64,000 nt of DNA, taken from a bacterium. GTDB taxonomy: Bacteria; UBA9089; CG2-30-40-21; SBAY01. The notes under the pieces are model-generated. The model searched no databases and had not been told where the DNA came from. It saw only the letters and a program-made list of their open reading frames with translations. Positions 15,001 through 30,000 of the stretch are shown piece by piece (the first letter of the stretch is position 1; each line of letters opens with the position of its first letter). Location: assembly GCA_040757115.1 (NCBI GenBank), contig JBFLYA010000001.1:21130-85129 (forward strand). Reading direction: 5' to 3'. A program made the position numbers and the translations under genes.

Positions 15001-18000
15001 CCATCTATGGGTTGACCTTCGTATGGCCAGTTGGTTTCGTTTCCAAAATAAAGTCTAATCTGGTCTGATACTTTATATCCATCACCCATAACAGTAACTC
15101 TTGTTCCCACTGTTCCTGCAGAAGGTGTGATATAGAATAAATGTGGTAAAATCTTGCAAGAATTATAAGCCTCTACGGTTGAAGTAATCCCATAAGCCCG
15201 AATGGTATGAGTTCCCCAGCGTTGTTTATCTATGGTAAAGATAGCGGTAAATGTTCCAAAACTATCAGGTGTTGCGGTAGTAATGGTTAAAGTATTACCA
15301 AAGTCTATCTGGACTGTCTCACTGGTCTGATAACCCATACCTCTTACGGTAATGGATGTCCCCACCGTTCCTTGCTGTGGTGAAACAAAGAAGATAGTAG
15401 GTTTAACCGTAAATGTTCCGGTATTTGAAGTTTGTGAGGTAACTCCATAAGCACGAATAGTGGTTATGCCTTGCGGTTGCGTATCTACAGTAAAGATAGC
15501 AGTAAATGTGCCTTTGACATTAGCAGTTACAGTAGTAATAGTCCTGGTAGTGCCAAAGTCAATTTGCACAAGTTCACTGCTTCCAAATCCATCCGCAGTG
15601 ATAACTACTTGAGAACCTATCGTCCCAGCACTTGGCGCTACCGTAAGGATATGACCGATTATCTTAAAGTAATTGTAGGCGGTAGGTATCCCAAAAGGTT
15701 TTACAGATGCTGAGTAATAGTTTTGGGCAGTTATTGTTGTGCTACCTGCAGGATCCTGGAGAATAATAAATGTAGTAGTAAATGTCCCATATTGACCCAC
15801 ATTGTCAGAAAATTCCTTATATTGACTACCACACCAAAGTTTAATCGAATTACCTCCACCTTCATAACCATCTCCCCATACCGTTACTAAAGTACCCACA
15901 GTACCATCTTGAGGAGAAACAATAAATATCCTTGGAATTAGAGTAAATGTTCCTATTACCTCTCGGTTAGAATTACTGCCTTTAACCTTTATATCCTTTT
16001 CTCCATAATTTTGGGTATCGACCGTGAATATTGTAGAGAAGGAACCATAGGCATCTGTAGAAGTAATTGTTATAGTTTTTGTCGTTCCAAAATCTATCAC
16101 AATCTGTTCTGTCCTATCAAATCCATTACCAGTAATAGTAATAATCGTTGTGATAGGTGCTGTATTAGGACTGATAAGGGTAATATTAGAAAGTATATCA
16201 AATAATCTTATGGCAGTCTGACCTGTAGTTAGCCCTTGAGCAGTAATAGTTGTAGTCCCATATCGCTGCGTATCAATTGTAAATGTAGTTGAGAACGAAC
16301 CATAGGCATCTGTAGAGGTATATGTAATCGTTTGGGTAGTGCCAAAATGGATATGGATTGCTTCGGTTCCACCAAACCCATTACCGGCAACGGTAATAAT
16401 CTTTCCTACTGTTCCTGTAGATGGTTCTACTTGCCAGATTGCCGGCAGGATAGTAAATGTAGCTTCATCTATTACTGTAGGTTGCGTGGTATCAATTGCC
16501 TTGATAGTCGTTGTGCCATACTGTTGCGTATCAATAGTAAATGTCATTGTCCAGCTTCCTTCAGCATAAGTAGAGGTAATCTGAATAGTCTGTATTGTGC
16601 CAAAATTAATCTGGATTAATGCACTTGCCCCATATCCATTACCTCTAACAGTAACTATTGTTCCTACCGTCGCTTTATCTGGAGTAACTGATATAATATT
16701 AGGTAGAATGGTAAATGTGCCATAGGCAGGATAATCAGATATCTGTCCTGTTGCCTTGATAGTAGTTACACCATAAGGTTGAGTATCTATGGTAAATGTA
16801 GTGGTAAATGAACCTACTGGACTTGCCGTTATACTCTTGATATTAAAAGTAGTCCCAAAGTCAATGTATATATTCTCATCTGCTTTAAACCCATCACCTT
16901 CTAATCTCACAATAGTACCCACTGTGCCTGTATTCGGACTGATTGATGTAATCACCGTAACTATCTTAAACCAAGAAGTATCTGTCCCGACTGGAGAAAT
17001 AGCAAGTATGGTAGTAGAACCTATTGGTTGGGTATCTACCGTAAAACTAACCGTAAATGTCCCATAGACATCTGTAGAGGTAAGGACAATACTAACTGTG
17101 GTGCCAAAGTTAATTTGGATAGGTTGACTAGCTCCAAATCCATCACCTTTTACCGTTACAATAGTCCTCACCGGACCTTCTGAAGGAGAAACAGAGAAGA
17201 TATGTGATTGAATAAAGAAAGTATTATATGCAAAAATGTTGGGGTCGTTCTGTCCAATTGCGGTAATAGTTCTAATCCCATAAGGCTGTTTATTTATAGA
17301 GAAGACAGCGCTGAACGTCCCTGCTATCCCGTCAACCCGTGGATTAGGAACAACTATTCCCTCTTTAGTTCCAAAGTCAATCCTTACATACTCATTAGTC
17401 CGATACCCATTCCCCGCAATTGTAATCATTGTCCCCACTGTTCCTTCCGAAGGTGTTACTAACCAAACCGCCGGTTTTATCTTGAAGGTATAGGTAGCAA
17501 ATAGGGCTGGATTATATGTATCGGTTACCTTTACTGTATGCGTACCATAAGGTTGAGTATTAGCTGTAAATACGGTTGAGATGGAACCATTAACCGCACT
17601 CTGGATAGTAACACTCAAAGTCTGCCCAAATTCTATGACTATATCCTTACTTGAACTAAAGCCATTACCCATAACCGTAATCGGTGTGCCTACTGTTCCA
17701 GAGTTAGGTGTATATAAAAATACCTTATGGAGAATCTTGCACGAGATTGTAGCTGGACTGGAAGATATAAGTCCTGTTGCCATAACCGTAGTCGTGCCGT
17801 AGGCTTGCGCATCAATGGTAAAGGTAGTGCTGAATGAACCATAGGTATTGGCTGTAACTGTAGTTATCGTCTTGTTTGTGCCAAAGTCTATTCTTACCAG
17901 CTCACTGCCACTAAAACCATCAGCGGTAAGCATAACTACTGCCCCAACTGTTCCTTCGGTAGGAGTAATGCCGGTTAGTTTGGTTAATATTCGATACTCA

Positions 18001-21000
18001 AATCTTTCAGAAGAAACAAAAACATTCATCCCCACTGCCTTAATAGAGGTTGTGCCATAAGGTTGTGTATCAACGGTAAATGTTGTCGTCCAACTCCCGT
18101 GGGCATAAGTTGAAGTGGTAATAATTGTTGGTGAACTACCAAACAGAATATGGATTAAATCACTTGCCCCAAATCCATTACCTCGCACAGTCACAAAACT
18201 CCCTACTGTGCCTGAAGTTGGAGTAATGGAGATGACATACGCATTTATCGCTACCGTGCCTTTAGCGAATACCCCTGTTAATCCAAAAGCCTGAATAGTA
18301 GTAATCCCACACGGCTGAGTATCTATGGTAAAGGTGGTGCTGAAACTACCTTCGGCATAGGTTGATGTCCGTTGAATCGTTGGAGTAGTCCCAAAGGCTA
18401 TACGAACAAGTGTGCTGGCATTAAACCCATTGCCTCTGATAGTAATAATCGTCCCTACACTTCCATCGGTAGGGCTGATATAAATAATGTTTGGCAGGAT
18501 AGTAAATGTGCCCTCTTTAATTGCATAACCACTTGAAGCCTTAATGGTAGTTATTCCCCATCTTTGTGTATCTACCGTAAATGTAGTGGAGAAACTACCC
18601 TCTGCATAAGTAGATGTCAGACGAATATCCGTTTTGTTGCCAAAGTGGATACTAATAGTTGTCGAAGCCTCAAATCCATTGCCAGTAATGGTAATGGTTG
18701 TTCCCACCGTTCCTTCTGTCGGCGTAATCAAGGTAATATTAGGCAGGATAGTAAATGTGCCAGAAGCATCTTCACTACCGTGTGCCTTAATTGTCTTCAC
18801 AGAGTATGATTGAGTATCTACCGTAAATGTGGTTGTCCAGCTACCTTCGGCATAAGTAGAAGTAGATTGAATACTTGCAGTCCTTCCAAAATCTATCCAG
18901 ATAGTCTTTGATGCCCCAAAACCATTACCTCTCAAGGTAACTATTGTTCCCACTGTCCCTGTCTTTGGACTAATCTGAATAATGTTTGGCGTAATTGCAA
19001 TCGTGCCCCAATCAGACTCATCGCCATGAGCAACAACCGTAGTTATGCCAAAAGGCTGGGTATCAATGGTAAATGTGGTGGTAAAGCTACCTTCGGCATA
19101 AGCAGAGGCTAACTGAAGTGCAGGTGTAGTTCCAAAGGCAATAGTTATCGTCTTTGAAGCACCAAAACCATTACCCCTGATAGTGATAATCGTTCCTACT
19201 GTCCCTGTAGTTGGTGATAAATAAATAATCCTTGATTTAATAAAGAATGTCTTTTCTGCCTGAGTGACAGTTCCATAGCCGGTAACAGTTGTGCTACCAT
19301 AGGGCTGGGTATCAATAGTAAAGGTGGTGGTGAAACTACCCTCGATAGATGTCTGTGTAGTCTGGATAGTTGGGCTTCTACCAAATCCTATACGAATATC
19401 TTCATTTGCCTTAAACCCATCACCTCTAACCGTAACTACAAGCCCTACTGTGCCTTCAGATGGGGTAACATAAACAATATTAGGTTTAATGAATACCTCA
19501 AAGTTCTCTGCCCCGAATCCTGATGAGCACCCGGTTGCTTTGACAGTCGTCGAACCATACGGTTGGGTATCAATGGTAAATGTTATGGTAAAGCTTCCTT
19601 GTGCCACGGCAGAGACTACCGTAATCGTTTGCCTTGTGCCAAAATCTATTCTCACTAATTCATTTGCCTGATACCCACCACCGCGCAAGGTTACGATTGT
19701 CCCAACAGTGCCTTGCGTTGGAGTAACTGAAACCAATCTTGGCGTAATACGGAAGGTAACTGTAGCTACCTGTTGCCCTGTAGATATACCAACCGCAGTA
19801 ATAGTTGTTGTCCCTAAACCTTGAGTATCAACGGTAAATGTAGTGGTAAATGACCCATAGGCTTCAGTTGAAATAATGGTAATAGTCTTTGTCGTGCCAA
19901 AGTGGATGTGTATCCCTTCAGATGCCCCAAAACCATTACCTCTAACCGTAACTCTACTTCCTACCGTCCCGGATAGTGGGGTAACCAATATAATATTTGG
20001 TTTAATGGTAAATCTATTTGTCGCACTTACTAACTCACCATCTATCGTCTCAAAACCAGTGATAGTTGTAGTTCCGTAAGGTTGTGTAGTAATAGTAAAG
20101 GTGGTAGTGAAGGAACCATAGGCAGTTGTAGAAACTGTTCTCAGCCCCAGCGTTGTGCCAAAGTCAATCCGCACCGTAGTTGCACTTCCGTAACCATTAC
20201 CCCTAACCGTAACAATTGTCCCTACTATTCCTTCTGTAGGTGTAACTGAGAAGATAGCCGGCAGTATCTTGAATGTATTCGTCGCAAAATCTAATCTGCC
20301 ATAGCCGGTAATGGTAGTTGAGCCGTAAGGTTGGGTATTGATGGTAAATGTGGTGCTGAAACTACCATTGACATTGGCGGAAACCTGAGTAATAGTTGGT
20401 GTTGTGCCAAAGGCTATCCGCACCGTCTCTGATGAAGAGAATCCTGTTGCTTCTATGGTAATTACTGTGCCGACAGTCCCTATCTTTGGACTTACAAACC
20501 AGATTTGCGGGAGAATATAGAAACTACTATATGCATTTCTCTCACTATTATTTGGATATCCTCTTTCATAGGCTTGAATAGTTGTTGTCCCACCAAATTG
20601 AGTATCTACGGTAAAGTAATGTATAAATTCACCCGTTGCAGTTGTTGTCCCTTGTAAGAATGGGTCATTAATCTTCTCTGTTCTATTACCAAAGAAAACA
20701 AGGATTTGGACACTTGCGGCATAACCATTACCTTTAATAGTTATGGGGGTACCAACCGTTCCTCTATCTGGACTTACTGAATAGACATTTGGTAATATCT
20801 TAAATGAGCCTGTTCCTATCTCTTGAGAAGTAGTTCCTGTTGCAACGATAAGTTTGGTATCATAAGGTTGGGTATTCACAGTAAATGAGCCATTTAACTC
20901 ACCTCTATCTAGGCTGGCTTTAATCGTAGCAATACTCTGGGTATTGCCAAAACTAATCTGGACATTCTCTCCTCTCACATAGCCATTCCCATAAAGTGTA

Positions 21001-24000
21001 ATCTTACTTCCTACTGTTCCTTGGAAAGGAGTAACATAGACTAATTTAGCCTTAATACAGAAAGTAATGGTCGCTCGATGTAAATTCGGTGCCGCCAATC
21101 CAACACTTACTATCGTCGTTGTTCCGTAACCCTGGGTATCAACAGTAAATACTGCCTCAAATGAACCATTATCTCCTGTTGAGACAACAGTAATACTTGT
21201 ATGAAGGCCAAACTCTATTCTTACTAATTCACTTCTACCATAACCATTACCTGTTACCGTTATCTGGGAGCCAACTGTCCCTGAGATAGGGGTAACTTGA
21301 GTAAGGTTTGAGATAATATTGAATGTCCCAGTATCAGACATAGGAACATCATAACACCAGGCTACTATCGTGGTAATTCCATATGGCTGTAGATTAACAT
21401 TAAAGTAAGAGGTAAAGGTACCATTCTGGCTTGTTTGTTCATCGCCACCACCTAATAACTGAATTGTTGGCGTAGTACCAAAACTAATCTCTATATGCTT
21501 TTGACTCCCATACCCTGTTCCACTAATAGTTACCGTTATTCCTACTGACCCAGAAGTTGGTGTAATTAAGATAATATCAGGAATAATCTTGCACGAGTGA
21601 ATATACCACTTACCAGAAGATAACCCTGTTGCAATAATAGTATGCGTGCCATAAACTTGCGTGTTAATAGTAAAGGTAGTGGAAAAAGTACCGGCTATAC
21701 TGGTGCTAACTTTAGTAATCGTAGTAGTATTCCCAAAATCTATCTGCACTAACTCGTTTCCACCGTATCCAGTGCCTTCTACAGTAATCACACTACCTAC
21801 TATGCCAAATGTTGGGCTAACTGATGTAATCTGCACATCTATCCAGAAGCGCCAATCATCCCCTACTGAGCGATGTCCTAAACTATCCTCTGCCTGAATA
21901 GTCTTTGTCCCAAAGTATTGAGTATCTACCATAAATATTGTTGTAAATGTACCCATAGCATTTGTAGTTACTATGGTTATGGTTCGATTTTCACCAAATT
22001 CTATTCTTATCTGTGATGTTGCCGCATATCCATTACCGGTAATAGTCACCGGGCTACCAACTGTTCCTGAAGATGGACTAATTGAAGTAATCCTGGCAAG
22101 AATAGTAAATGTTCCATAATCAAATACCTGCTGATCAACTTTCCTCCCATCAGCACAAATTGTAGTAATTCCATAGGGTTGAATATTAACATCGAATTTA
22201 CTCTCGAATGTCCCTTTATTGGTAGAAGACCCTGTAAAGATATAATAAGTATTCCCAAAATGAATATATATATCACCACTGGCATAATATCCATTACCAT
22301 ATACAGTTACCTCACTTCCTACTGTTCCTTCAGAAGGAGTCACCAGGGTAAATCTTTGGGTTATCTTAAAGGAAGATGTTGCCGAGGCACCTGATACTAT
22401 ACCTATGGCTAAAAGTGTCTTTGAACCATAAGCCTGTATATTAACCGTAAAGGTGGTAGTAAATGAACCGTAACCATCTGCCGTAGTAGTAGTAATAGTA
22501 GTAGTATCCCCAAAGGCTATCCGAATCGACTCTGATGTTTGATAACCAACACCCCTTATAGTTACCGTACTACCTACCGTTCCGTCCGCTGGGGTTACCA
22601 AAACAATACTTGTCTTGATAAAGAATGAGTTTTGGGCAGAGGTAATTTGACCATGAACAGTAATTGTGGTTGAACCATAACCTTGGGTATCTACAGTAAA
22701 TGTGCCATTAAAGTATCCTAATCCATTTGTGGTGATAGTAGAAATCGTTCGAGTTGTACCAAATTCTATTTGGAGAGGTTCTGACTCACCAAATCCATTA
22801 CCTGTTATTGTAACCACACTACCTATTGTTCCCTCTGAAGGATTAACTGATATAACCTTCCCTATAATCCCAAATGTATTTGTGGCAAACTCACCAGATG
22901 AATCCCACTTAGACAAGGCACAAATCGTAGTTGTGCCTGCTGGTTGTAAATCAGTAATGGTAAATATGGCACTAAATGTTCCTATGTTGGCAGTGGGAAT
23001 TTGAACTGTGTCTTCTACAACACCACCCGGTTCACCATAAACGAGTGTAATCGTTCGAATTGTCCCAAAATGAATTGCTATTCTATTCGGACTAGCGTAA
23101 TAATTCGGAGCTTTATAATTGCGATATCCATCACCCCAAACAGTTACTACTGTTCCAATCGTTCCTGAAGTTGGACTCACCGTACGTATCCTCGGAATTA
23201 TCCGGAAGAACCTATTATGCTTCATCGTAGAACTACCTGGAACAATACTAATGGTATGTGTCCCATAATATTGTGTATCTACCGTAAAGGTCAATGAGAA
23301 ACTTCCTACCGCATCAGTAGTAGAGGTAGTAATCGTTCGATAGGAAACACCAAATACAATGGTAATGGTTTCACTTATCCCAAATCCATTTCCTGTAATG
23401 GTAACCTCTGTAGAAACAACTCCACCTGCAGGCGAGCAAAGGGTAATGTTAGATTCAATGAAGAAAGTTGCAGTTGCAGCCATTCCACTTGTCTTACCTG
23501 TCGCCACAAAGGTTGTGCTGCCAAAGGCTTGAGTATTTACCGTAAAGGTAATTGTAAATGAACCCGCAGGTGTTGTCTTGACTACGGCAGAGGTTGGAAC
23601 AGTCTGGGTTGTTCCAAACCTAAGATGTATCTCTTCAGAATTGCCATAACCTGTCCCAATGATAGAAATTAATGTCCCCACCGAACCTTTTGATGGGGTT
23701 AATAAATGGATATTAGGCAGAAGAGTGAATGTAGCAGAGTTCGTAATCATTGATATATCTGTCGCCTTTATGGTCTTAAGCCCATAGGTTTGGGTATCTA
23801 CCGTAAATACCGCAGTGAACGAACCTGAATTGGCAGAGGTAGTAAGAGTAATACTTGCCCTTATCCCAAAATCAATCTGGATGGAAGAACTTTGTGAGAA
23901 TCCATTCCCGGCTACCGTCACATTCATCCCTACTGTCCCTTGTGATGGTATAATCAGCCAGATATTTGGCAAAATGATAATTTTCTCAATCTGGCTCTCT

Positions 24001-27000
24001 GTACTCGTCTTAATATCTTTGACTATAATCGTGGTCGTGCCATAGGGTTGGGTATCAATAGTAAATGTTGTGGTAAATGAACCAACTGAAGAGACACTAA
24101 CAACAGTAATACTTCCCCTTGTTCCAAAATCTATCTTCACTCGCTCATTGGCTGTAAACCCTGAACCCTGGATAGTAACTATCGTCCCTACTGAACCCCT
24201 CTTTGGTGTAATATCTACGATATACGGAATTATCTTAAAGAAGATTGTCTGGGTGCCATCCTGTAATAGTCCTATAGCCAGAATAGTTTTTGTACCCAAT
24301 GGCTGGGTATCAACCGTAAATATAGCAGTTAAACTCCCTAAGTCATTTGTTGTTACCAGAGTGATACTCTGTGTGCTACCAAAATCAATCTGAATTCCTT
24401 TGCTCGCTTCATAACCATTACCCAATACCGTAATCTGGGTCCCTACCGAACCCTGCGCAGGTATAACCCAGGTATTTGGCTTGATAAAGAATGTCCCGGT
24501 AGCAATAGTATTCGTCTGCGTAGCTATAACCGTTACAGTTCCATAAGGTTGAACCTTAATTTTATCGGACCACAGGCTCCCAAATTCACCTAAATTATTC
24601 GACACGACATAATTGTCTACTCCATACGAGGTAATACCAATCGTAATATAAATATCTCCACTTCCCTTAAACCCATTCCCATTGATACTGATAGTTGTTC
24701 CAATTGTTCCCTCAGCTGGACTAATAAAGAATAGGTGTGGCAAAATGCCAAAACTACGGGTAGCATAAACATTCGGGTTTCCTGTATCTGTAGCAGTAAT
24801 GGTAAATGTCCCAAACGGCTGAATCGGTGCTGTAAATGTAGCAGAGAACGAACCATAGGCAGTTACCGAATGTGTCCCTAATTCTATAGTTTGTGGATTA
24901 TTGTTTATATCCACCCCTGCCCAGGTTAATTGCACATAACTCCCTGTCCCAAACCCATTGCCAGCAATCGTTACTATTGTCCCTACCGTGCCTTGTGCTG
25001 GAGTTATTTGATAGATATTGGGCAGGATAGTAAATGGCCTTGATGTTGAGATAGGATTGCCCTGATATGCTGTCACTGTCGTTGTCCCGTAAGGTTGGGT
25101 ATCTACGGTAAAGGTAGTCGAGAAACTACCTTCGGCATAAGTCGAGGTCAGGGTCAAAGTCGGTGTTGTGCCAAAGATAATGCGGATGGATTGACTTGCA
25201 CCATAGCCATTACCCGCAATAGTAACGATACTCCCTACTGTGCCTGATGTTGGTGTCAATACAATAATCCCCTGCAATATCCTCACCGTCAGGTTATCTG
25301 CCACCCCTTGTGAACTACAACCTGTTGCCCGAATAGTTGTCGTGCCATAAGGTTGGGTATCAATGGTAAAGGTGGTAGTCCAGCTACCTGCAGTATCTGC
25401 CGAAACCATAGTAATACTTATCGTCCTACCAAAGTCAACCCTGACTAATTCATTTTCTTTGTAACCAATACCGCGTAAAGTAACAATTGTCCCTACCGTC
25501 CCTTCGGTGGGCGTAACTGAGTCTAACTGCGGGCTAATGACAAAGTAGGTTTGGGTAGCGGCTTGCGTCTGCATACCAACCGCTAAGACAGTGGTTGTCC
25601 CGAGTGGTTGAGTATTTACCGTGAATGTGGTTGAGAACGAACCAAAGACAGTTGAGGTAACTTTTGTAATCGTCCCCGTAGTGCCAAATAGTATATGTAT
25701 TGACTCACTTGCCCCATAACCATTACCTGAAACCGTAACAGTCCGCCCTATTGTACCAGTCGATGGAATTAGAGTAAATATCTGAGGCAGTATCTTGAAG
25801 GTATTGGTAGCCGGGTCTAATCTGCCAATACCCGTAATCGTAGTTGTGCCATAAGGTTGGGTATTGATGGTAAAGGTTGTGCTGAAACTACCATTGATAT
25901 TGGCAGAAATCTGAGTAATCGTTGGTGTTGTGCCAAATGCTATGCGCACCGTCTCTGATGATGAATATCCGGTTGCCTTAATAGTAATTACCGTGCCTAC
26001 AGTTCCTTGCTGTGGACTTACAGACCAGATTTGAGGAAGGATATAGAAAGTGTTGTAGGCATCTTTCCCTTGACCTACATCTTCGTATGCCATTACTGTC
26101 GTTGTGCCTCCTGACTGGGTATCAACCGCAAACGAATAGATGAATACACCTGAGGTAGTAGTAACCGTACTTAATTGTGGTGGATTTACACCAAACCTCT
26201 TGCCAAAATTAACAATTATCCCCACAGAATTAAGGTAACCATTACCACAAACCGTGATTATTGTCCCTACTGTCCCTCTATCAGGCGTTACCAAATAAAT
26301 ATTTGGAATAATGGTAAATGTCCCTACACCTACTTGAGCAGAAATAGTTCCTGTGCCTCTAATAGATTTAGGATCCGGGTCTCGTGGTTGAGTATCTGGA
26401 GATATAGTGCCGTATAATTCACCACGATAATTGGTGGTAATTGTCCCTCTATTCTGGATTGTGCCAAAACTTATCTGAACTGCTTCTGTCTTTCTATAGC
26501 CATCTCCATAGATAGTAATCGCACATCCCACCGTGCCTTGAGTTGGTGAAATACGGTATATCCTCCCCAAGATACAGAATTTGGTATTAGTGGCGCGATG
26601 ATTTATCTCATCTTGTATCCCAATGGCTACAATTGTTGTTGAGCCATAACTCTGGATATCAACCGTGAATACGGCACTGAATACACCATTATTCCCCGCA
26701 GAGACATAAGTAATACTTGCATTAGTGCCAAAGGCTATCCTTACCGTTTCACTACTACCATATCCATCACCACTAACTGTAACCGCGCTACCTACTGTCC
26801 CAGACAATGGTGTTACCTCATAGATTCTTGAAGTAATATTAAATGTTCCCCAGTCATATTCTGGTGTCACATCACCCCTTACTTTAATTGTAGTTATTCC
26901 ATAGGGTTGCGGATTAACAGTAAAGCAGGCGGTAAATGTCCCATTAAGAGATGATAGGATAACATCTGGCTCAGTAGGAATTGTTCCTATTGTCCCAAAA

Positions 27001-30000
27001 TCAATGCGGATTATCTCCGGGGGAGAGGCTTTATAGCCAGTTCCAGAAACAGTTACCCTTGTTCCCACTACACCTGTTGTAGGCGAAATAAGAATAATAT
27101 CAGGAATAATCCTGAATTCGTCTATATCTGACCTGGCAATAGTCATACCTAACGCCTTGATAGTATGAGAACCATAGACCCGGGTATTTACGGTAAATGT
27201 GGTGCTGAATGTCCCTTTCAGACTTGCGGTAATCGTAGTAATCGTAAAGGTATTACCAAAATCAATCTGAATTAACTCACTCTCACCATAACCATCACCC
27301 GTTACTGTAACCATACTCCCTACCGTGCCAAATATGGGAGAAACTGAGGTAATATGCACCTCTATTCGGAATTTCCACTTCTCTTCAGATGTATGTCCTA
27401 TGGCATCTACCACATCTATTGTCTTTGTTCCAAAACACTGTGTATCTACAGTAAATAAGGTTGTAAATGTGCCATTTACATTTGCCGTAACCATAGTAAT
27501 AGTGCGATTCTCACCAAATTCAATCCTCACTAATTCACTTGAAGCATAACCATTACCCCAGATACTAATAATTGTTCCTACTGTCCCTGCTGATGGGGTT
27601 AAATAATTTATCTTGGAAAGAATCCTGAATTCTGTAAAGTCGCTACCTGTTGGAGAAGTTTGCCCATAAACTCTCACGGTAGTTGAACCATAAACCTGTT
27701 CATTTACCGTAAATAAAATAATAAATATCCCATCCTTATTTGCCTGTCTACCATCTGCAACCATATCCTGAACATTCCCAAATTCTAATCTCAGCGTCTC
27801 AGAGGTAATATAGCCATTCCCATATACGGTTACCTGGCTACCTACAGTTCCTGCTGTGGGTGTCAGGTAGGTAAGGTTACGGAGAATATCAAAGTAGGCT
27901 CTTGCACTTGTAGCGGATAAAATACCTGTCGCTAAAATTGTCCTGGAACCAAAAGCCTGCTCATTTATAGTAAATATAGTGGTAAATGAACCACAATTTT
28001 CAGCCGTAACGGTGGTAATAGTCTGCGTTGTTCCAAAATCTATCTGAATAAGCTCACTGCCTTGATACCCTACACCCCTTACCGTGACATAAGTCCCTAC
28101 TGTCCCTGATAATGGTGAAATTAAAATAATACTTGTCTTTATCCTGAAGTAGGTAGTGGCGGTAGTAATATTACCCCAGGCAATGATAGTTGTTGTGCCT
28201 ACAGGTTGGGTATCGACAGTAAATGTCACCTCAAAACTACCATTACCAACTGTACTTATAGTCGTAATGGTCTTTGTCGTGCCAAAATCTATCTGCAATA
28301 ACTCAGAAGCACTAAATCCGTTACCTTTAAGGGTAACTATGCTACCAACAGTCCCTTCTGTTGGTGTAATATCATAAATTCTGCCTTTAATCACAAAATT
28401 TGTTGTCGTCGCTGAAGCATAATACCAATCTGTCGTTTCAGCTATAATGGTTGTTACCCCTGCAGGTTGAGTATCTACCGTAAAGGCAATGGCGAATGTT
28501 CCATAAATAGATGCCTTCTGCCCAGAAACTATATTTGGATTTGTTCCAAATTTAACCTGTATTTGTTGCTGCTGAGCCGGGTAAGTTTGATAATAACTAT
28601 ATCCATCACCCCAGATAGTAATTACAGTTCCCACTGTTCCTACTGCAGGGCTAACCTGCCATATCCGTGCCTTAACAAAGAAGAACAATATCTGCGTTTC
28701 TGAAGAAACAGACCATTTTACCGTAATCGTCCTTGTCCCATAAATCTGCGTATCAACAGTAAAGGAAAGTGTCCAGGAACCATTCACCTCTGAAGAGGTC
28801 GTAGCAATAGTCATAGTCGTCCCAAAATCTACAAAGATAGTCTCTGACCCTCCAAAACCATTACCCCGTAAGGTAACGATAGTGCTAATTATTCCCGTTT
28901 GTGGGGTATAGAGAATAATATTAGGCTTGATAAAGAAGATTTGTGTGATTGAGCCCGCAGTATTTACTCCTCTAACTACAACCGTAGTTGAACCATATCG
29001 TTGCGTATCTACAGTAAATGTAGTGGAAAAAGAACCATTATCAGTAGTCGTGGTTATGGCTATAGTCCCTGTGTTGCCAAAGAGAATATGAATTTGCTCA
29101 CTGGCACCAAACCCTGTTCCCGTAATACTCACCCTTGTATTTACTGTTCCTACATTTGGCGTGAGAAGATGAATATTAGGTAGAATAGTAAATGTCCCTA
29201 CTGCACTTACTACACTCCCTTCATGCCAGGCACAAATAGTAGTAATACCAGAAGCCTGGGTATTAATAGTAAAGGTAGTGGTAAATGAACCTTGAGCCAC
29301 TGAACTAACTACTACAATACTTACAGTTTTACCGAAGTCAATCTGCACTAATCTACTCGCCCCAAACCCATTACCTTGAATAGTAATTACCCTGCCTACT
29401 GTTCCTTCTGAAGGTGAGATAAGAATAATATTAGGTAAAATACAGAAATCTCGATATGCACTCGAGCAAGAACTTACATCTACTGCCGTAACAGACTTTG
29501 TCCCATAGGATTGAGTATCCACAGTAAAGGAAACCGTAAATGACCCACTTTGGTCTGCTGTAATGGTAGTAATAGATGTATTTACTCCAAACTGAATCCT
29601 GACTAATCCACTACTGGTATAACCATTACCACTTAAGGTAATCTTTGTACCTACTGTCCCCCTTGTCGGTGTCATTTCAACTATCTGTGGCACAATCACA
29701 AAATAAGAGGTTGAAGGACCGGCAATCAACCCGGTAGCGGTAATAGTAATCGAGCCTAATCTCTGGAGATTAACTGTAAATGTAGCACTAAATGTCCCTA
29801 ACGAATTAGCACTAGCACAAACGATACTCATAGTCGTCCCAAAATCTATTTGAATATTATCTGTTCTACCATAGCCATCGCCAAAAACCGTTACCCGTGT
29901 TCCTACTGTCCCACTTGAAGGTGAAACTTTATAAATTTGCGGTAAGATAGTGAATGTCCCATAAGCCTTAACTGTAGCAGATTGACTTCCTATAATAGTC

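Noticed and set aside
5803-20269. Assembly artefact duplicating a 7.2 kb block
   Set aside because: The two blocks match in register but differ at many positions, including their YEG loops and marker units. A misassembly would give near-identical copies. Long reads would still be the decisive test.
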